Source of the DNA: HGM11368 sp051883455
GTDB taxonomy: Bacteria; Bacillota; Clostridia; Christensenellales; UBA3700
DNA length: 64,000 nucleotides
NCBI GenBank assembly: GCA_051883455.1
Contig: JBJETT010000012.1
Coordinates: 62,001 to 126,000, forward strand
Direction of reading: 5' to 3'
Under the pieces are notes generated by a model. It saw only the letters and a list, made by a program, of their open reading frames with translations. It was not told the DNA's origin and made no database searches. Made by a program: the position numbers and the translations under genes. Shown here one piece after another: positions 52,027-60,701 of this stretch (position 1 is the first letter of the stretch; each line of letters starts with the position of its first letter).

Positions 52027-52998
52027 TTACTTTCCGCCTTTACCGTTTGCGTTACTATGTACGTTAAAGGAAGAAGACGGGGTTTTCTTTTCTCTTGACT
52101 TCTTTAATAGTTCGTCGAATTCTTTGGGGTATGCGCTCATCATATCCGCTACCATTCCGAACGCTGCGTCGTTTGCCTTGGCTTTGCGTTCCGCTTTTTG
52201 CAGTTGCGCAAACAGAGAATCGGTATCTCTGTTTTTGATAGCGATATACTCTTTGTAGGCGGCGTTTTGCGTTCGCAGACTTTCTATTTCCGCCTCAACA
52301 GCCTTCCGCATTTTGGGGATAGGCTTGTTTTTCGCATCTTCAACTACTTGAACAGTCTGCGTTAATTCGTCCAGCTCGGCTCTCTTTTTCTCGGTCTGTT
52401 CGTCGATTTCTCTTTCACGCTGTTCTGCACTCTCGATTATCTTCTTTGCCTTAAATTCTGCCGTGGAGAGGTGCTTTGCCTGACTGCCTTCCTTGCCTCG
52501 TTGTAATCCCCATTTCTTGCCGATTCTCTCGTGCAATTCGGTTTGGAGTTCGGCAAGTTTCTGCCTGTCAAAAAGACTTTTACTGCTCAACCGTCCTTGG
52601 TTGACAGGAATGAAATTGAGGTGCATATGCGGCGTGGTTTCATCCATATGTACGACTGCGGAAATCATATTTTCTTCCCCGTACTTGTCCGAAAAGAACT
52701 GCACACAGTCCTTGAAAAATTCCTGCTGTTCCCACGGGTATAGCCCCTTAAAAAACTCGCCGTCCGACGTTACTATAAACGAATTCATAAGAATAGCGTC
52801 CGAACGGATTTTGCGTTTTAAATCCAACTCCGATAGCCTCTCGTTGATTATCTCCATATAGCTTTTCCTCGGCAATATAAGGTGATAATTGAGGTGCGTT
52901 CTCGAACTGTCTATCTGCGGATTGCTCGCCTGATAGGTCTCGTCTCTTTCATTTTCCTCCTCGACAGGGCTGACTTCCTGCCGTTTATATTTTTCCAT
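52027..52998 (-). CDS. MobV-family relaxase
   Basis: This 323-residue plasmid-recombination/mobilization protein nicks oriT so that the element can be mobilized by a helper. The signature VHMDETTPHMHLNFIPV (near residue 115) supplies the metal-binding histidines of MobV enzymes; SNPQIDSSRTHLNYHL near residue 25 is the conserved N-terminal segment. The C-terminal half is a long coiled coil. It corresponds to TnpZ of Tn4451. An oriT-like site lies about 150 bp upstream. The N-terminus is slightly unusual (MEKYKRQEVSPVEEE...), possibly from a start further upstream being lost. Confidence 0.9.
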   Translation of the reverse strand: MEKYKRQEVSPVEEENERDETYQASNPQIDSSRTHLNYHLILPRKSYMEIINERLSELDLKRKIRSDAILMNSFIVTSDGEFFKGLYPWEQQEFFKDCVQFFSDKYGEENMISAVVHMDETTPHMHLNFIPVNQGRLSSKSLFDRQKLAELQTELHERIGKKWGLQRGKEGSQAKHLSTAEFKAKKIIESAEQREREIDEQTEKKRAELDELTQTVQVVEDAKNKPIPKMRKAVEAEIESLRTQNAAYKEYIAIKNRDTDSLFAQLQKAERKAKANDAAFGMVADMMSAYPKEFDELLKKSREKKTPSSSFNVHSNANGKGGK

Positions 52999-53139
52999 AT
53001 GACATACTAAATAACTGATAATTTTTTCCTCCTACACCGCTTGCGCCTTGCACTATGCGCAAGCTCATCTCGGCTTGCCCAAACAGCGCACTGTGCTGTT
53101 TGGAAAACTGCAAGCCTCGTCTCACAGAGCGAACGGAAC

Positions 53140-53186
53140 TTATGAAATAAGTGTAGTGAGTTACACCTATGATAAGGACATAGGTT
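53140..53186. other. oriT-like site of the MobV relaxase
   Basis: AAGTGTAGTGAGTTACACCT (53149-53168) matches the known style of MobV targets (a TAGTGnGTTA core flanked by short inverted repeats). It is followed by the perfect 7-bp inverted repeat ACCTATG/CATAGGT (53165-53171 and 53179-53185). It lies just upstream of the relaxase gene, as expected. The nick position is not shown by sequence alone. Confidence 0.7.
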
Positions 53187-53220
53187 TTGCTTCCCGTTTG
53201 CTTCCAAGTTGCTTGACATA

Positions 53221-53895
53221 TTAACCGCTTGCTCCTTTGCGACTGCGGAAGGTTTCAACTGCCTTATACAAAGACATTGAATGAGTATCTTCGTTTTCCT
53301 TTACAAACTCGTAAAGCTCGTTTACATCCACACCGTCTAATATCGGATTCTGAAAACTTAAATTCCCCGTACAGCCGAACACTTTTAATTCATCTATCGT
53401 GTGTAAAGTAGTAGGAGTTTCCTGCTTAGGTTTCTTTGCTGTACCGCCTTTGCTTCCTGCCTTTCTCCGTTTAATGGAAGTGTTTAGAGTTAGCAACGTT
53501 AACTCGTAATACTTCTTGACTGTAGCAGATAATTCCTTGGGTTGTCTGCCGTTGAACGCTAACTCGCATATTGCCTGCAAGTATTCCTTCGCTTTGTCAT
53601 CTTCAAGGGATAGCATTTTGTTGTAATAGTTCCTGCGGAAAGTGAAGTGCTTCCATTTGGCGTTGTATGCCTTGGGCGTTTTGACTTGCAGTTCCTTTTC
53701 CCGTTGCGGAGCCAATACTTCCACAAGATCTTCCCAGATAAGTGCCTGAGTTTTGTCTGTAGGTGTTTCCTCGTTTCCGTCCAGCATATAGCGGCATATA
53801 TGCCCGATAATGCTCTTTACGGTTGCCCCGTCCTCGTCCTTCACCAAATCCCAATATGGCTGGTAAAAAGTAAATTTGTCTTGTTTGTTTTCCAT
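53221..53895 (-). CDS. Replication-associated protein of unknown function (DUF6291-like)
   Basis: This 224-residue protein starts MENKQDKFTFYQPYWDLVKDEDGATVKSII, is basic in the middle (IKRRKAGSKGGTAKKPK) and resembles small element- or phage-encoded proteins with a DUF6291-type N-terminus, often near replication genes. I do not assign a reaction. AAGGAG lies before the ATG. It is downstream of the sigma-like gene and upstream of the oriT-like site, so it is part of the element's maintenance or transfer block. Confidence 0.6.
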   Translation of the reverse strand: MENKQDKFTFYQPYWDLVKDEDGATVKSIIGHICRYMLDGNEETPTDKTQALIWEDLVEVLAPQREKELQVKTPKAYNAKWKHFTFRRNYYNKMLSLEDDKAKEYLQAICELAFNGRQPKELSATVKKYYELTLLTLNTSIKRRKAGSKGGTAKKPKQETPTTLHTIDELKVFGCTGNLSFQNPILDGVDVNELYEFVKENEDTHSMSLYKAVETFRSRKGASG

Positions 53896-53927
53896 TTCAT
53901 TCTCCTTTTAATGTTTGATTTAATTAC

Positions 53928-53960
53928 AAAAGCGGAACTGTTAATTACAGCTCCGCTTTT
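53928..53960. terminator. Hairpin between the sigma-like and DUF6291-like genes
   Basis: AAAAGCGGAACTGT (53928-53941) pairs with ACAGCTCCGCTTTT (53947-53960), with one mismatch. A/T tails on both sides allow bidirectional termination. Confidence 0.65.
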
Positions 53961-54024
53961 AGGTTGGTGTTATTCAGTTGTCTTTCAATTTGGTGGTGCT
54001 CGTGCCATGTCTTTCTCCTTTTTC

Positions 54025-54069
54025 GGTATAAGAAAAACCTGCAACAGACTTGTTACAGGTTTTATACCG
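54025..54069. terminator. Second long hairpin in the same gap
   Basis: CGGTATA...AAAACCTG-C-AACA, loop GACT, TGTT-A-CAGGTTTT...TATACCG forms an extended imperfect stem. It may be a terminator or an RNA control structure between the two minus-strand genes. Confidence 0.5.
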
Positions 54070-54162
54070 TTTATTTTGTTGAAGGGGTCTTATCTACCCT
54101 CTCACTTATATAAGGACAACTACTGCCCGAAATTATGCAAGTAATTTAAATAATTAAAAGTT

Positions 54163-55350
54163 TTATGCTTTCAACGTCTGCCAACGCTTTTTCTCCTTTG
54201 CCGGTAGACGGCTTATTATCTTTTCTATCTGTTCCGAAATGGGAGTAGTCTCGTCATCTGCCATAAAACGGACGTTTAACTGTTTCTTTGCAAAATCAAT
54301 AAACTGATTTGTATTTCGTTCTTCAAGGTATGGCACAAATTTGGTTTCAAAATATTCCATAGGCTTCATTTTTGCCGCCTTAGCGACTTTTACAAGTTCC
54401 GTAATAAACTCTTTATATCTGTAATCTTTGGGTTTGGTAAAGCGTTCTTCACGCCGTTCAATCTCCTCTTGCAAGTGCAGGTACAGCCATTGATATTCAA
54501 TGGGTAAATCGGTCATATAAGTCCAAAAATAACCACGTATTGTCAGGTCCTTTAAGGTAAACATTTCCCGATATACGTTTCCCTGCGACAGGTCGTCCAA
54601 CCGATAATATAGCAAGTTCTTAATGCCGTAACGGTAGAGTTCAGTCTGCGTATAAAACCAACAGCGCAAACGTTCTTCTTCCTGCGGGAGTAGGCAGGAG
54701 AGGAAGTCGGTCATAACCACGTTTTCATTGTGCTCTAACTTACCAGTCTTGCGGTAGCGGTTGTAGAGGTAGTCTACCTCAATATCGATTGAGCCACGAC
54801 TGCCGTCGTCTAAGGATTGCTTATCAAACGCCTCGGTAAGTTGTTGTAATAACCTCGATACCTGATATTGTTTTAACTTTAAATGCTTGGCTATTTCCTC
54901 TTGAGTGCAGTCGTATTTGTAGTATAAATCATACAACCTTTTACCGAATTTAGTCAGTTTAGAGTACAGACTATTCCTGTCAATATTATCGCAATTGTCC
55001 CTCTCGCAGGTTAGGCTTTTCTCGTCCGCTTGATGTTCCATAGGGTCGTCTTCTTCGCCGTCCTCGTCCTCGTAAACAGGGAATCGGGCAAAGTAGCGGT
55101 CATCATAAAACTTTAAGTCGTGCCTTAATGCTTTCTTATTAAAGGCGTATAATGCCGTCCATTGTTCCTTGGTAACTTCGGTTTTAATTGTTATGCCGTC
55201 AACCTTTTGGAAGTAATAATACATACCTTCCGTCTTAGCCTTTTTCGGGTAACGGTTTAGATAATATTCCTCATTCTCCTGCCAGCAAAGCGGATCCTTT
55301 GCATGCAACGGCTCTCTTTTCTTCGCCTTAATCTTCCTTTTCTCGTCCAT
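54163..55350 (-). CDS. Element-encoded protein with a sigma-70 region 4-like helix-turn-helix
   Basis: This 395-residue protein has an acidic N-terminal third and, near residue 145, FGKRLYDLYYKYDCTQEEIAKHLKLKQYQVSRLLQQL, a helix-turn-helix of the sigma region 4 or positive-control type. The rest is helical and unrecognised (FWTYMTDLPIEYQWLYLHLQEEI). Similar genes occur in mobilizable elements of Clostridia and are often labelled sigma factors, but a full region 2 is not apparent. TTG at 55368 would add six residues; ATG 55350 is chosen, although the ribosome-binding site is weak. It reads divergently from tetR. Confidence 0.6.
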   Translation of the reverse strand: MDEKRKIKAKKREPLHAKDPLCWQENEEYYLNRYPKKAKTEGMYYYFQKVDGITIKTEVTKEQWTALYAFNKKALRHDLKFYDDRYFARFPVYEDEDGEEDDPMEHQADEKSLTCERDNCDNIDRNSLYSKLTKFGKRLYDLYYKYDCTQEEIAKHLKLKQYQVSRLLQQLTEAFDKQSLDDGSRGSIDIEVDYLYNRYRKTGKLEHNENVVMTDFLSCLLPQEEERLRCWFYTQTELYRYGIKNLLYYRLDDLSQGNVYREMFTLKDLTIRGYFWTYMTDLPIEYQWLYLHLQEEIERREERFTKPKDYRYKEFITELVKVAKAAKMKPMEYFETKFVPYLEERNTNQFIDFAKKQLNVRFMADDETTPISEQIEKIISRLPAKEKKRWQTLKA

Positions 55351-55420
55351 TCCCGTCTTTTTACGCAAACATACGTTTATAATTTTTCTTGTATTATAAA
55401 CCTATCTTCACAAAAAGTCA

Positions 55421-55456
55421 ACAGCCAAATGTCCACGTTCATGGACATTTGGCTGT
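55421..55456. repeat. 15-bp perfect inverted repeat between divergent genes
   Basis: ACAGCCAAATGTCCA (55421-55435), loop CGTTCA, TGGACATTTGGCTGT (55442-55456). It lies between the sigma-like gene and tetR. It could be a terminator blocking upstream transcription or an operator. Confidence 0.6.
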
Positions 55457-55515
55457 TTGTGGTGAGTTTTTTATGATTTTGTATAAGTAATAAGTGAGAA
55501 GTTAAGCGGAATCAC

Positions 55516-55544
55516 TTGACATACGACCGTTCGGTAGGTATAAT
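55516..55544 (+). promoter_or_regulatory. Consensus promoter with TetR-type operator
   Basis: TTGACA (55516-55521), 17-bp spacer, TATAAT (55539-55544): perfect. The spacer contains TACGACCG-TT-CGGTAGGTA (55522-55540) with ACCG/CGGT arms, a typical TetR-family operator shape, suggesting autorepression. Confidence 0.8.
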
Positions 55545-55581
55545 TATATTATGATATGATAGCAGATAAGGAGTATGCGCA

Positions 55582-56196
55582 ATGGATAAAGGAAATACAA
55601 AGCGTGAAATTCTGAATGTGGCGCTTGATTTATTTTCAACGCAGGGATTCGAGGCGACTTCGATTTCACAGATAGCAGAAGCCGTCGGGATTCGCAAGGC
55701 GTCGCTTTACAGTCATTTCGAGAGCAAGCAGGCTGTTTTGGACGCTTTGATGCTTCAGGTGTTGGAAGGATATGCAAAGCAATCACTCTTTGCCAAGCCG
55801 AAACGGCAAGTTGGCGACGGCGCTTGTCCTATAACCTGCGACGAGGTTGTAAGTCTGGTAAAAAGCCAGATAAATTATATTCTTCACGACCCCTTTATCC
55901 GTAAAGCCAGAAAGATGCTTACTATCGAACAGTTCAGGAATCAGGAACTTGCTGACCTTCAAACCAAGCAGAACTATACCGACGTAATGCATTATTTTAC
56001 CAACCTTGTGATTTGTCTGCAAGAGCAAGGCGTTATAGACGGCGACGACCCCGAAATCATGGCGGCACAGTTCTGTCTGCCGATTACCGTATGGATAAAC
56101 CTATGCGACCGTGAACCGGACCGAGAGACGGAAGTTATGGAATTGGTGGATAAGCATATTCGGCAGTTTTTTAAACTCTATCAGCCAAAGGCTTAG
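55582..56196 (+). CDS. TetR-family transcriptional regulator
   Basis: This 204-residue repressor has the TetR helix-turn-helix (REILNVALDLFSTQGFEATSISQIAEAVGIRKASLYSHFESKQAVLDAL, residues 8-57) and a helical ligand-binding C-terminal domain. The ligand is unknown. It likely represses its own perfect promoter through the operator in the spacer. The ABC exporter 2.8 kb downstream in the same element could be another target. AAGGAG lies about 15 nt before the ATG. Confidence 0.92.
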   Translation: MDKGNTKREILNVALDLFSTQGFEATSISQIAEAVGIRKASLYSHFESKQAVLDALMLQVLEGYAKQSLFAKPKRQVGDGACPITCDEVVSLVKSQINYILHDPFIRKARKMLTIEQFRNQELADLQTKQNYTDVMHYFTNLVICLQEQGVIDGDDPEIMAAQFCLPITVWINLCDREPDRETEVMELVDKHIRQFFKLYQPKA

Positions 56197-56243
56197 TGAA
56201 TTTATGAGTAAATACGATGCTTTGTGGGTGCGGAGGGGTTATT

Positions 56244-56447
56244 ATGACAATGTGGAATCCGTGGAGAGGCTGTAAAAAATGCAGTGACGGGTGTCTGCAT
56301 TGCTATATTCATAAAGACGATGCCAAGCGCAATATAAACACAAACGACATTTTAAGAACCAAAGATTTTTCTAAACCCACAGAGAAATTGAAAAACGGCA
56401 ATTACAAAATGAAAAGCGGAATGGAGAGGTTCTGGCGGCGGCACTGA
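56244..56447 (+). pseudogene. N-terminal remnant of a DUF5131/phage Gp37-Gp68-like protein
   Basis: These 67 codons encode MTMWNPWRGCKKCSDGCLHCYIHKDDAKR, the conserved N-terminus of the Gp37/Gp68 (DUF5131) family with its cysteine cluster. Full-length members are well over 200 residues; this frame stops at 56447 after KMKSGMERFWRRH and the rest is not found downstream. GGAGG precedes ATG 56244. It is best read as a truncated remnant. Confidence 0.7.
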
Positions 56448-56557
56448 GAATATGAATACGTTATGCAACTCGGTCGAATAATTATCACGTCTAAACAACT
56501 CTACACTATAACACCAAGGTTGACTGTTATGTTATAATTATTTAAAAGGTGTGGATT

Positions 56558-57292
56558 ATGACGACGTATAGAACAGCCGAGGTTGCCGAAATAATCGGAA
56601 TACACCCGAACACGGTACGGCTATATGAAAAATTAAAACTCATTTCAAAGCCCGAAAGGCTACAAAACGGCTATCGGGTATTTACAGACCTTCATATTCA
56701 GCAATGCCGACTAGTGCGAATTGCATATCAGGTAGAAATATTGCAAAACGGTTTACGAAAGAAAATTACTGCAATAATAAAGACCTGCGCTACGGGAGAT
56801 TTTGACACTGCCGTTTTACTGACGGACGAATACCTTAATCAGATAGAAAGAGAACGTATCAACGCCGAAGAAGCCGTTGAAATCGTTAAACAACTGCTAT
56901 CTTGCCCAAAAGTAACCAACACGCAATTTTTAAAGCTGAAAGAAGTATCGAAAGTCGTTGGCGTTTCTACGGACTCTATACGGAATTGGGAAATGAACGG
57001 GTTGCTCACCGCCAAGAGAAAAGAGAACGGGTATCGCATTTACACGGACGACGACGTGCAACGGCTTAAAGTAATTCGCACATTGCGGTGCGCTAACTAT
57101 TCCTTGGAAGCGATTTTACGACTATTGAATCAGTTGTCCAAAAACCCTGATACGGATATATTAACCACGCTGAATACCCCGAAGCAGTCGGACGATATCG
57201 TTTCCGTTTGCGACAGGCTGATTGTTTCTCTGTCTGCGGCTGAGAAAAACGCTAATAGAATGAGAGATATGCTGACAAATATGAAAAATTAA
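56558..57292 (+). CDS. MerR-family regulator with two DNA-binding domains
   Basis: This 244-residue protein contains two MerR-type winged helices: TYRTAEVAEIIGIHPNTVRLYEKLKLISKPERLQNGYRVF (residues 3-45) and LKEVSKVVGVSTDSIRNWEMNGLLTAKRKENGYRIYTDDD (about 127-166). A helical C-terminal part follows. Tandem MerR domains on one chain are uncommon; the protein might bind as a monomer or bridge sites. GTG 56549 is a possible start, but ATG 56558 fits the AAGGTG spacing. An extended -10, TG-T-TATAAT (56530-56538), lies 19 bp upstream. Confidence 0.85.
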   Translation: MTTYRTAEVAEIIGIHPNTVRLYEKLKLISKPERLQNGYRVFTDLHIQQCRLVRIAYQVEILQNGLRKKITAIIKTCATGDFDTAVLLTDEYLNQIERERINAEEAVEIVKQLLSCPKVTNTQFLKLKEVSKVVGVSTDSIRNWEMNGLLTAKRKENGYRIYTDDDVQRLKVIRTLRCANYSLEAILRLLNQLSKNPDTDILTTLNTPKQSDDIVSVCDRLIVSLSAAEKNANRMRDMLTNMKN

Positions 57293-57304
57293 GGAGAATT
57301 TAAA

Positions 57305-58020
57305 ATGAAATACATAAAAAGCGAAAAATACAATACCCCTGCATTGCAGGCTAAAATAATGGGTCCCAACCCTATTAAATTAGAGGAAGAATTATTAATT
57401 AATCACCAAATACCGGAAGGCGCCGTTGTCTGCGATTTAGGAAGCGGACAGGGCTTAACAAGCGTATTCCTTGCTAAAGAATACGGCTTTACCGTATATG
57501 CAGCAGACTTATGGAGCAATCCTGAAGATAACCGTAGGTTTTTTGACGAAATGGGGCTGGATAAAATCAAATTATCCCCGTCAAGGCAGACGCTACGGAT
57601 TTACCGTTTGAAAAGGAATTTTTCGATGCGGTTGTCAGTATAGATTCTTATAACTATTTTGGAAGAGACGAACGCTATCTTGACGATAACCTTTTACCGT
57701 TTATTAAAAAAGGCGGATATATCTACGTTGCTATTCCGGGGATGAAGAAAGACTGTCACGATAATTTACCGCAGGAGCTTTTATTGTCCTGGACGCGAGA
57801 ACAGCTTGAGTATATGCACGATATTGACTATTGGACTAATATATTTAAAAAAAGTAAGGGAGCTGAAATAATTTCAATTAAAGAAATGGAAAGCAACGAT
57901 GAAGCGTGGGCAGATTGGTTGAAGCAAGACAATGAATACGCTATTGGCGATAGAAAAGCAATGGAAGCAGGCGGCGGCAAATATTTAAATTCTATTGCGA
58001 TTGTAATGAGAAAAAAATAA
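57305..58020 (+). pseudogene. SAM-dependent methyltransferase with a frameshift
   Basis: The first frame (57305-57643) encodes the SAM-binding motif VVCDLGSGQGLTSVFLAKEYGF, then leaves frame; the second phase continues with VKADATDLPFEKEFFDAVVSIDSYNYFG and runs to the stop at 58020. The break is near 57569-57571, where a run of three A residues would be four in the repaired frame. Repaired, it is a class I methyltransferase of about 238 residues. It is either a pseudogene or a sequencing error in the A run. It begins 12 bp after the MerR gene, so the two were cotranscribed. Confidence 0.8.
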
Positions 58021-58064
58021 TTCGGTGTAGTGTGAATAACACTCAATCCGAGAGATGATAACGT

Positions 58065-58823
58065 ATGGTTGGAATATATTTAAGCGGTACGGGAAATACA
58101 AAGCACTGTATTGAAAAACTAATAAACTTATTGGATGTCTCTGCAAGGACAATACCCTTAGAGAGCGAAGACGTTATTGAAGAAATAGAAAATAATACCA
58201 CCGTAATTTTGGGATATCCGATACAGTATTCTAACGCACCTTATATGGTTAGAGAGTTTATAAAGAAAAATAAGGCGTTATGGAACGGTAAAAAGGTATT
58301 CTGTGTGGCAACAATGGGGTTATTCAGCGGAGACGGTGCCGGCTGCAGCGCAAGATTGCTGAAAAAATACGGCGCAACGATTTTGGGCGGGCTACATATC
58401 AAAATGCCTGATTCTGTCTGCGACAACAAAGCTCTAAAAAAGACGATTGAACAGAATAAGTCTATCGTAATGCAGGCTGATGCAAAAATAGAACTCGCCG
58501 CACGGCAAATCGGGGAAGGTAACTACCCCAAAGACGGATTATCTTTCTTCTCTCACTTTGCAGGACTATTTGGGCAAAGACTTTGGTTTTACAGGAAAAC
58601 AGCCGGATATACGGATAAATTAAAAATTAGCGAAAAGTGTATCGGTTGCGGACTATGTGCTTCTCAATGCCCGATGAAAAATATATCGATTATAGACGGG
58701 AAAGCGGTAGCTAATAATAAGTGTACGATGTGTTATAGGTGTATAAGTCGGTGTCCCGAAAAAGCCATTACTCTGATTGGTGACGAAGTAATAGAACAAT
58801 GCCGATATGAGAAATACTGTTAA
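58065..58823 (+). CDS. EFR1-type flavodoxin/ferredoxin fusion protein
   Basis: This 252-residue redox protein joins a flavodoxin-like domain (MVGIYLSGTGNTKHCIEKL at the FMN phosphate loop, residues 1-160) to two [4Fe-4S] clusters: CIGCGLCASQCP and CTMCYRCISRCP near the C-terminus. Proteins of this layout are called EFR1 ferredoxins and are frequent in Clostridia; their partners are poorly known. It could shuttle electrons for an oxidoreductase encoded elsewhere. It lies after the broken methyltransferase gene in the element's cargo. Confidence 0.87.
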   Translation: MVGIYLSGTGNTKHCIEKLINLLDVSARTIPLESEDVIEEIENNTTVILGYPIQYSNAPYMVREFIKKNKALWNGKKVFCVATMGLFSGDGAGCSARLLKKYGATILGGLHIKMPDSVCDNKALKKTIEQNKSIVMQADAKIELAARQIGEGNYPKDGLSFFSHFAGLFGQRLWFYRKTAGYTDKLKISEKCIGCGLCASQCPMKNISIIDGKAVANNKCTMCYRCISRCPEKAITLIGDEVIEQCRYEKYC

Positions 58824-58957
58824 CCAAACCACAATTTAGGTACTTCATAATAAATAATGCAGAGCTGACAAACCAACGATTTATCATGGTTTTTCGGCTC
58901 TGTTTTAAGTTTTTAATATTACGAGACAATAAAAAGAAACTTTTTTACCCTCCACTT

Positions 58958-58990
58958 TACCACCAACGTTCTCGTCGGTGGTATTCTTTT
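58958..58990 (+). terminator. Terminator/attenuator hairpin before the ABC genes
   Basis: TACCACC pairs with GGTGGTA (with an inner ACG/CGT), followed by TTCTTTTT. It is only about 30 bp before the ABC ATG, and another hairpin with TGTTTTAAGTTTTT lies just upstream (about 58861-58914). The two could end the upstream transcript or attenuate the ABC operon. Confidence 0.6.
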
Positions 58991-59016
58991 TACAAATAAA
59001 AAAAGGAGACGATATT

Positions 59017-59739
59017 ATGCAAACTGTAATCAAAGTGGAGAGGTTGTCAAAGACATACGGCAATCTGCTTGCGATAGACAATCTTAGTTTGTCTGTAGAA
59101 CGCGGTACTGTTTACGGGCTGCTCGGCGCAAACGGTGCAGGAAAGAGCACTACCATAGAGTGCATTTTAGGGACAAAAACAGCGGACAGCGGTACGGTAA
59201 GCGTTTTAGGGCATAGTCCCAAAAAGGACAGAAAAAAGCTTTTTCAAAAGGTAGGCGTACAATTTCAGGAGTGTGACTACCAGCCTGAAATCAAGGTTTA
59301 CGAACTGTGCGAGGAGATTGCCTGCCTTTACAAAAATCCGTCCGATTGGAAGGAGCTGTGTGTTAAGTTCGGTATAGGGGACAAGTTAAAAAGCACGGTA
59401 AAAAATCTTTCAGGCGGTCAAAGACAACGGCTGTTTATCGTCCTTGCACTTATTCCCAATCCACAACTTGTATTTCTTGACGAGCTGACGACAGGGCTTG
59501 ACGCAAAGGCACGAAGAGAAGTCTGGAAAATTTTATCCGACTTAAAAAACAAGGGTTTAACTATCTTTCTGACTTCACATTTTATGGATGAGGTCGAAGC
59601 GCTCTGCGACGAGATTTGTATTTTGAAACAAGGGAAATCCGTATTTCAAGGTACGGTCGAACAGGCAAAAAGTATATGCGATTGCAATAGTTTTGAAGAT
59701 GCTTACCTTATTCTTTCAGGAGAGGAGGAAGAAAGATGA
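59017..59739 (+). CDS. ABC transporter ATP-binding protein (drug-export type)
   Basis: This 240-residue ATPase has Walker A GANGAGKSTT (near residue 40), the signature LSGGQRQRL and Walker B LVFLDELTTGLDAK, in the CcmA/DrrA subgroup that pairs with ABC-2 permeases. The open frame starts at 58978, but GGAG precedes ATG 59017. It overlaps the permease start in ATGA. Such pairs export drugs, lipids or polysaccharides; a resistance role is plausible as mobile cargo but unproven. Confidence 0.9.
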   Translation: MQTVIKVERLSKTYGNLLAIDNLSLSVERGTVYGLLGANGAGKSTTIECILGTKTADSGTVSVLGHSPKKDRKKLFQKVGVQFQECDYQPEIKVYELCEEIACLYKNPSDWKELCVKFGIGDKLKSTVKNLSGGQRQRLFIVLALIPNPQLVFLDELTTGLDAKARREVWKILSDLKNKGLTIFLTSHFMDEVEALCDEICILKQGKSVFQGTVEQAKSICDCNSFEDAYLILSGEEEER

Positions 59740-60476
59740 AATCATTTATTATGCTATTTAAAAATGAATTTAAACTTAATATCCGTAACATGAATATGGT
59801 CATCTTTGCGGTGATTATACCTATAGTCGTTCTGGTTATTCTCGGTTTGATATACGGAACGACGCCTGTAACCGACGGTGTGACATATACGTTTATGGAA
59901 CAGTCGTTCGGCGCACTTTGTACTATAAGTATGTGTGCAGGGGGCTTGATGGGATTGCCCCTTGTCGTATCGGAATACAGAGAACGTAAAATATTAAAAC
60001 GGTTTAAGGTCACGCCCGTCAGTCCTTTAAAACTACTTGCCGTTGAAGTCTTGATTTACGTTGTATATTGTATCGTGTCCGTTATTACGCTCGCTCTCGT
60101 TTCGCTTATATGGAAGGTAAGAATAAGCGGTTCCTGGTTGGCATTTTTGGGAAGCTGGATATTGACGATGGTTTCTACTTTAAGTGTCGGTATGATGGTC
60201 GGCGGCGTGGCTAAAAACACAAAGAGTGCAAGCGTAATTGCCTGTACTCTATACTTCCCGACTTTGATATTTTCGGGTGCGACGCTTCCGCTTGAGGTGA
60301 TGCCAAACGTTATGCAAAGTATAGTAAAATTCTTTCCGTTGACGCAGGGTATTCAGTTGATGAAGTCGACTTTTCTTGGTTTGCCGATTGACAATATTTG
60401 GCTCCCTATCGTGGTTATGTCAGCCGTTACGATTATCTGCACAGGTATAGCAGTAAAATTTTTCAGGTGGGAATAA
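59736..60476 (+). CDS. ABC-2 type permease
   Basis: This 246-residue membrane protein has six hydrophobic segments and the ABC-2 signature region SASVIACTLYFPTLIFSGATLPLEVMP near residue 165. It forms the exporter with the preceding ATPase, to which it is translationally coupled. It is the last cargo gene; a strong bidirectional hairpin (60607-60635) follows before the right end of the transposon. Confidence 0.9.
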   Translation: MKSFIMLFKNEFKLNIRNMNMVIFAVIIPIVVLVILGLIYGTTPVTDGVTYTFMEQSFGALCTISMCAGGLMGLPLVVSEYRERKILKRFKVTPVSPLKLLAVEVLIYVVYCIVSVITLALVSLIWKVRISGSWLAFLGSWILTMVSTLSVGMMVGGVAKNTKSASVIACTLYFPTLIFSGATLPLEVMPNVMQSIVKFFPLTQGIQLMKSTFLGLPIDNIWLPIVVMSAVTIICTGIAVKFFRWE

Positions 60477-60606
60477 ATGAAAAAAATACGCAAAAATCCG
60501 ACCGTACCTTAACAGATTGACTTTTTTGCACATATTATTTCTCGCACATAATTAATTAAATTAATGCTTATGTAAAGATATCCATTTTTCAAGTGGAAGG
60601 ATTAAG

Positions 60607-60635
60607 AAAAGGTCGGACAAAACGTCCGACCTTTT
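60607..60635. terminator. Bidirectional terminator near the right end of the transposon
   Basis: AAAAGGTCGGAC (60607-60618), loop AAAAC, GTCCGACCTTTT (60624-60635): a perfect 12-bp stem with A and T tails. Confidence 0.88.
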
Positions 60636-60701
60636 ATACATTGATTTGGCTGCTTAAATTCTGATTTTAAATTATTGTGTCCATTTGAATGCTTGAACCC
60701 C

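Noticed and set aside
53007..53258. 83-codon minus-strand frame upstream of the relaxase
   Set aside because: It covers the oriT-like inverted repeats and has no recognisable protein features.
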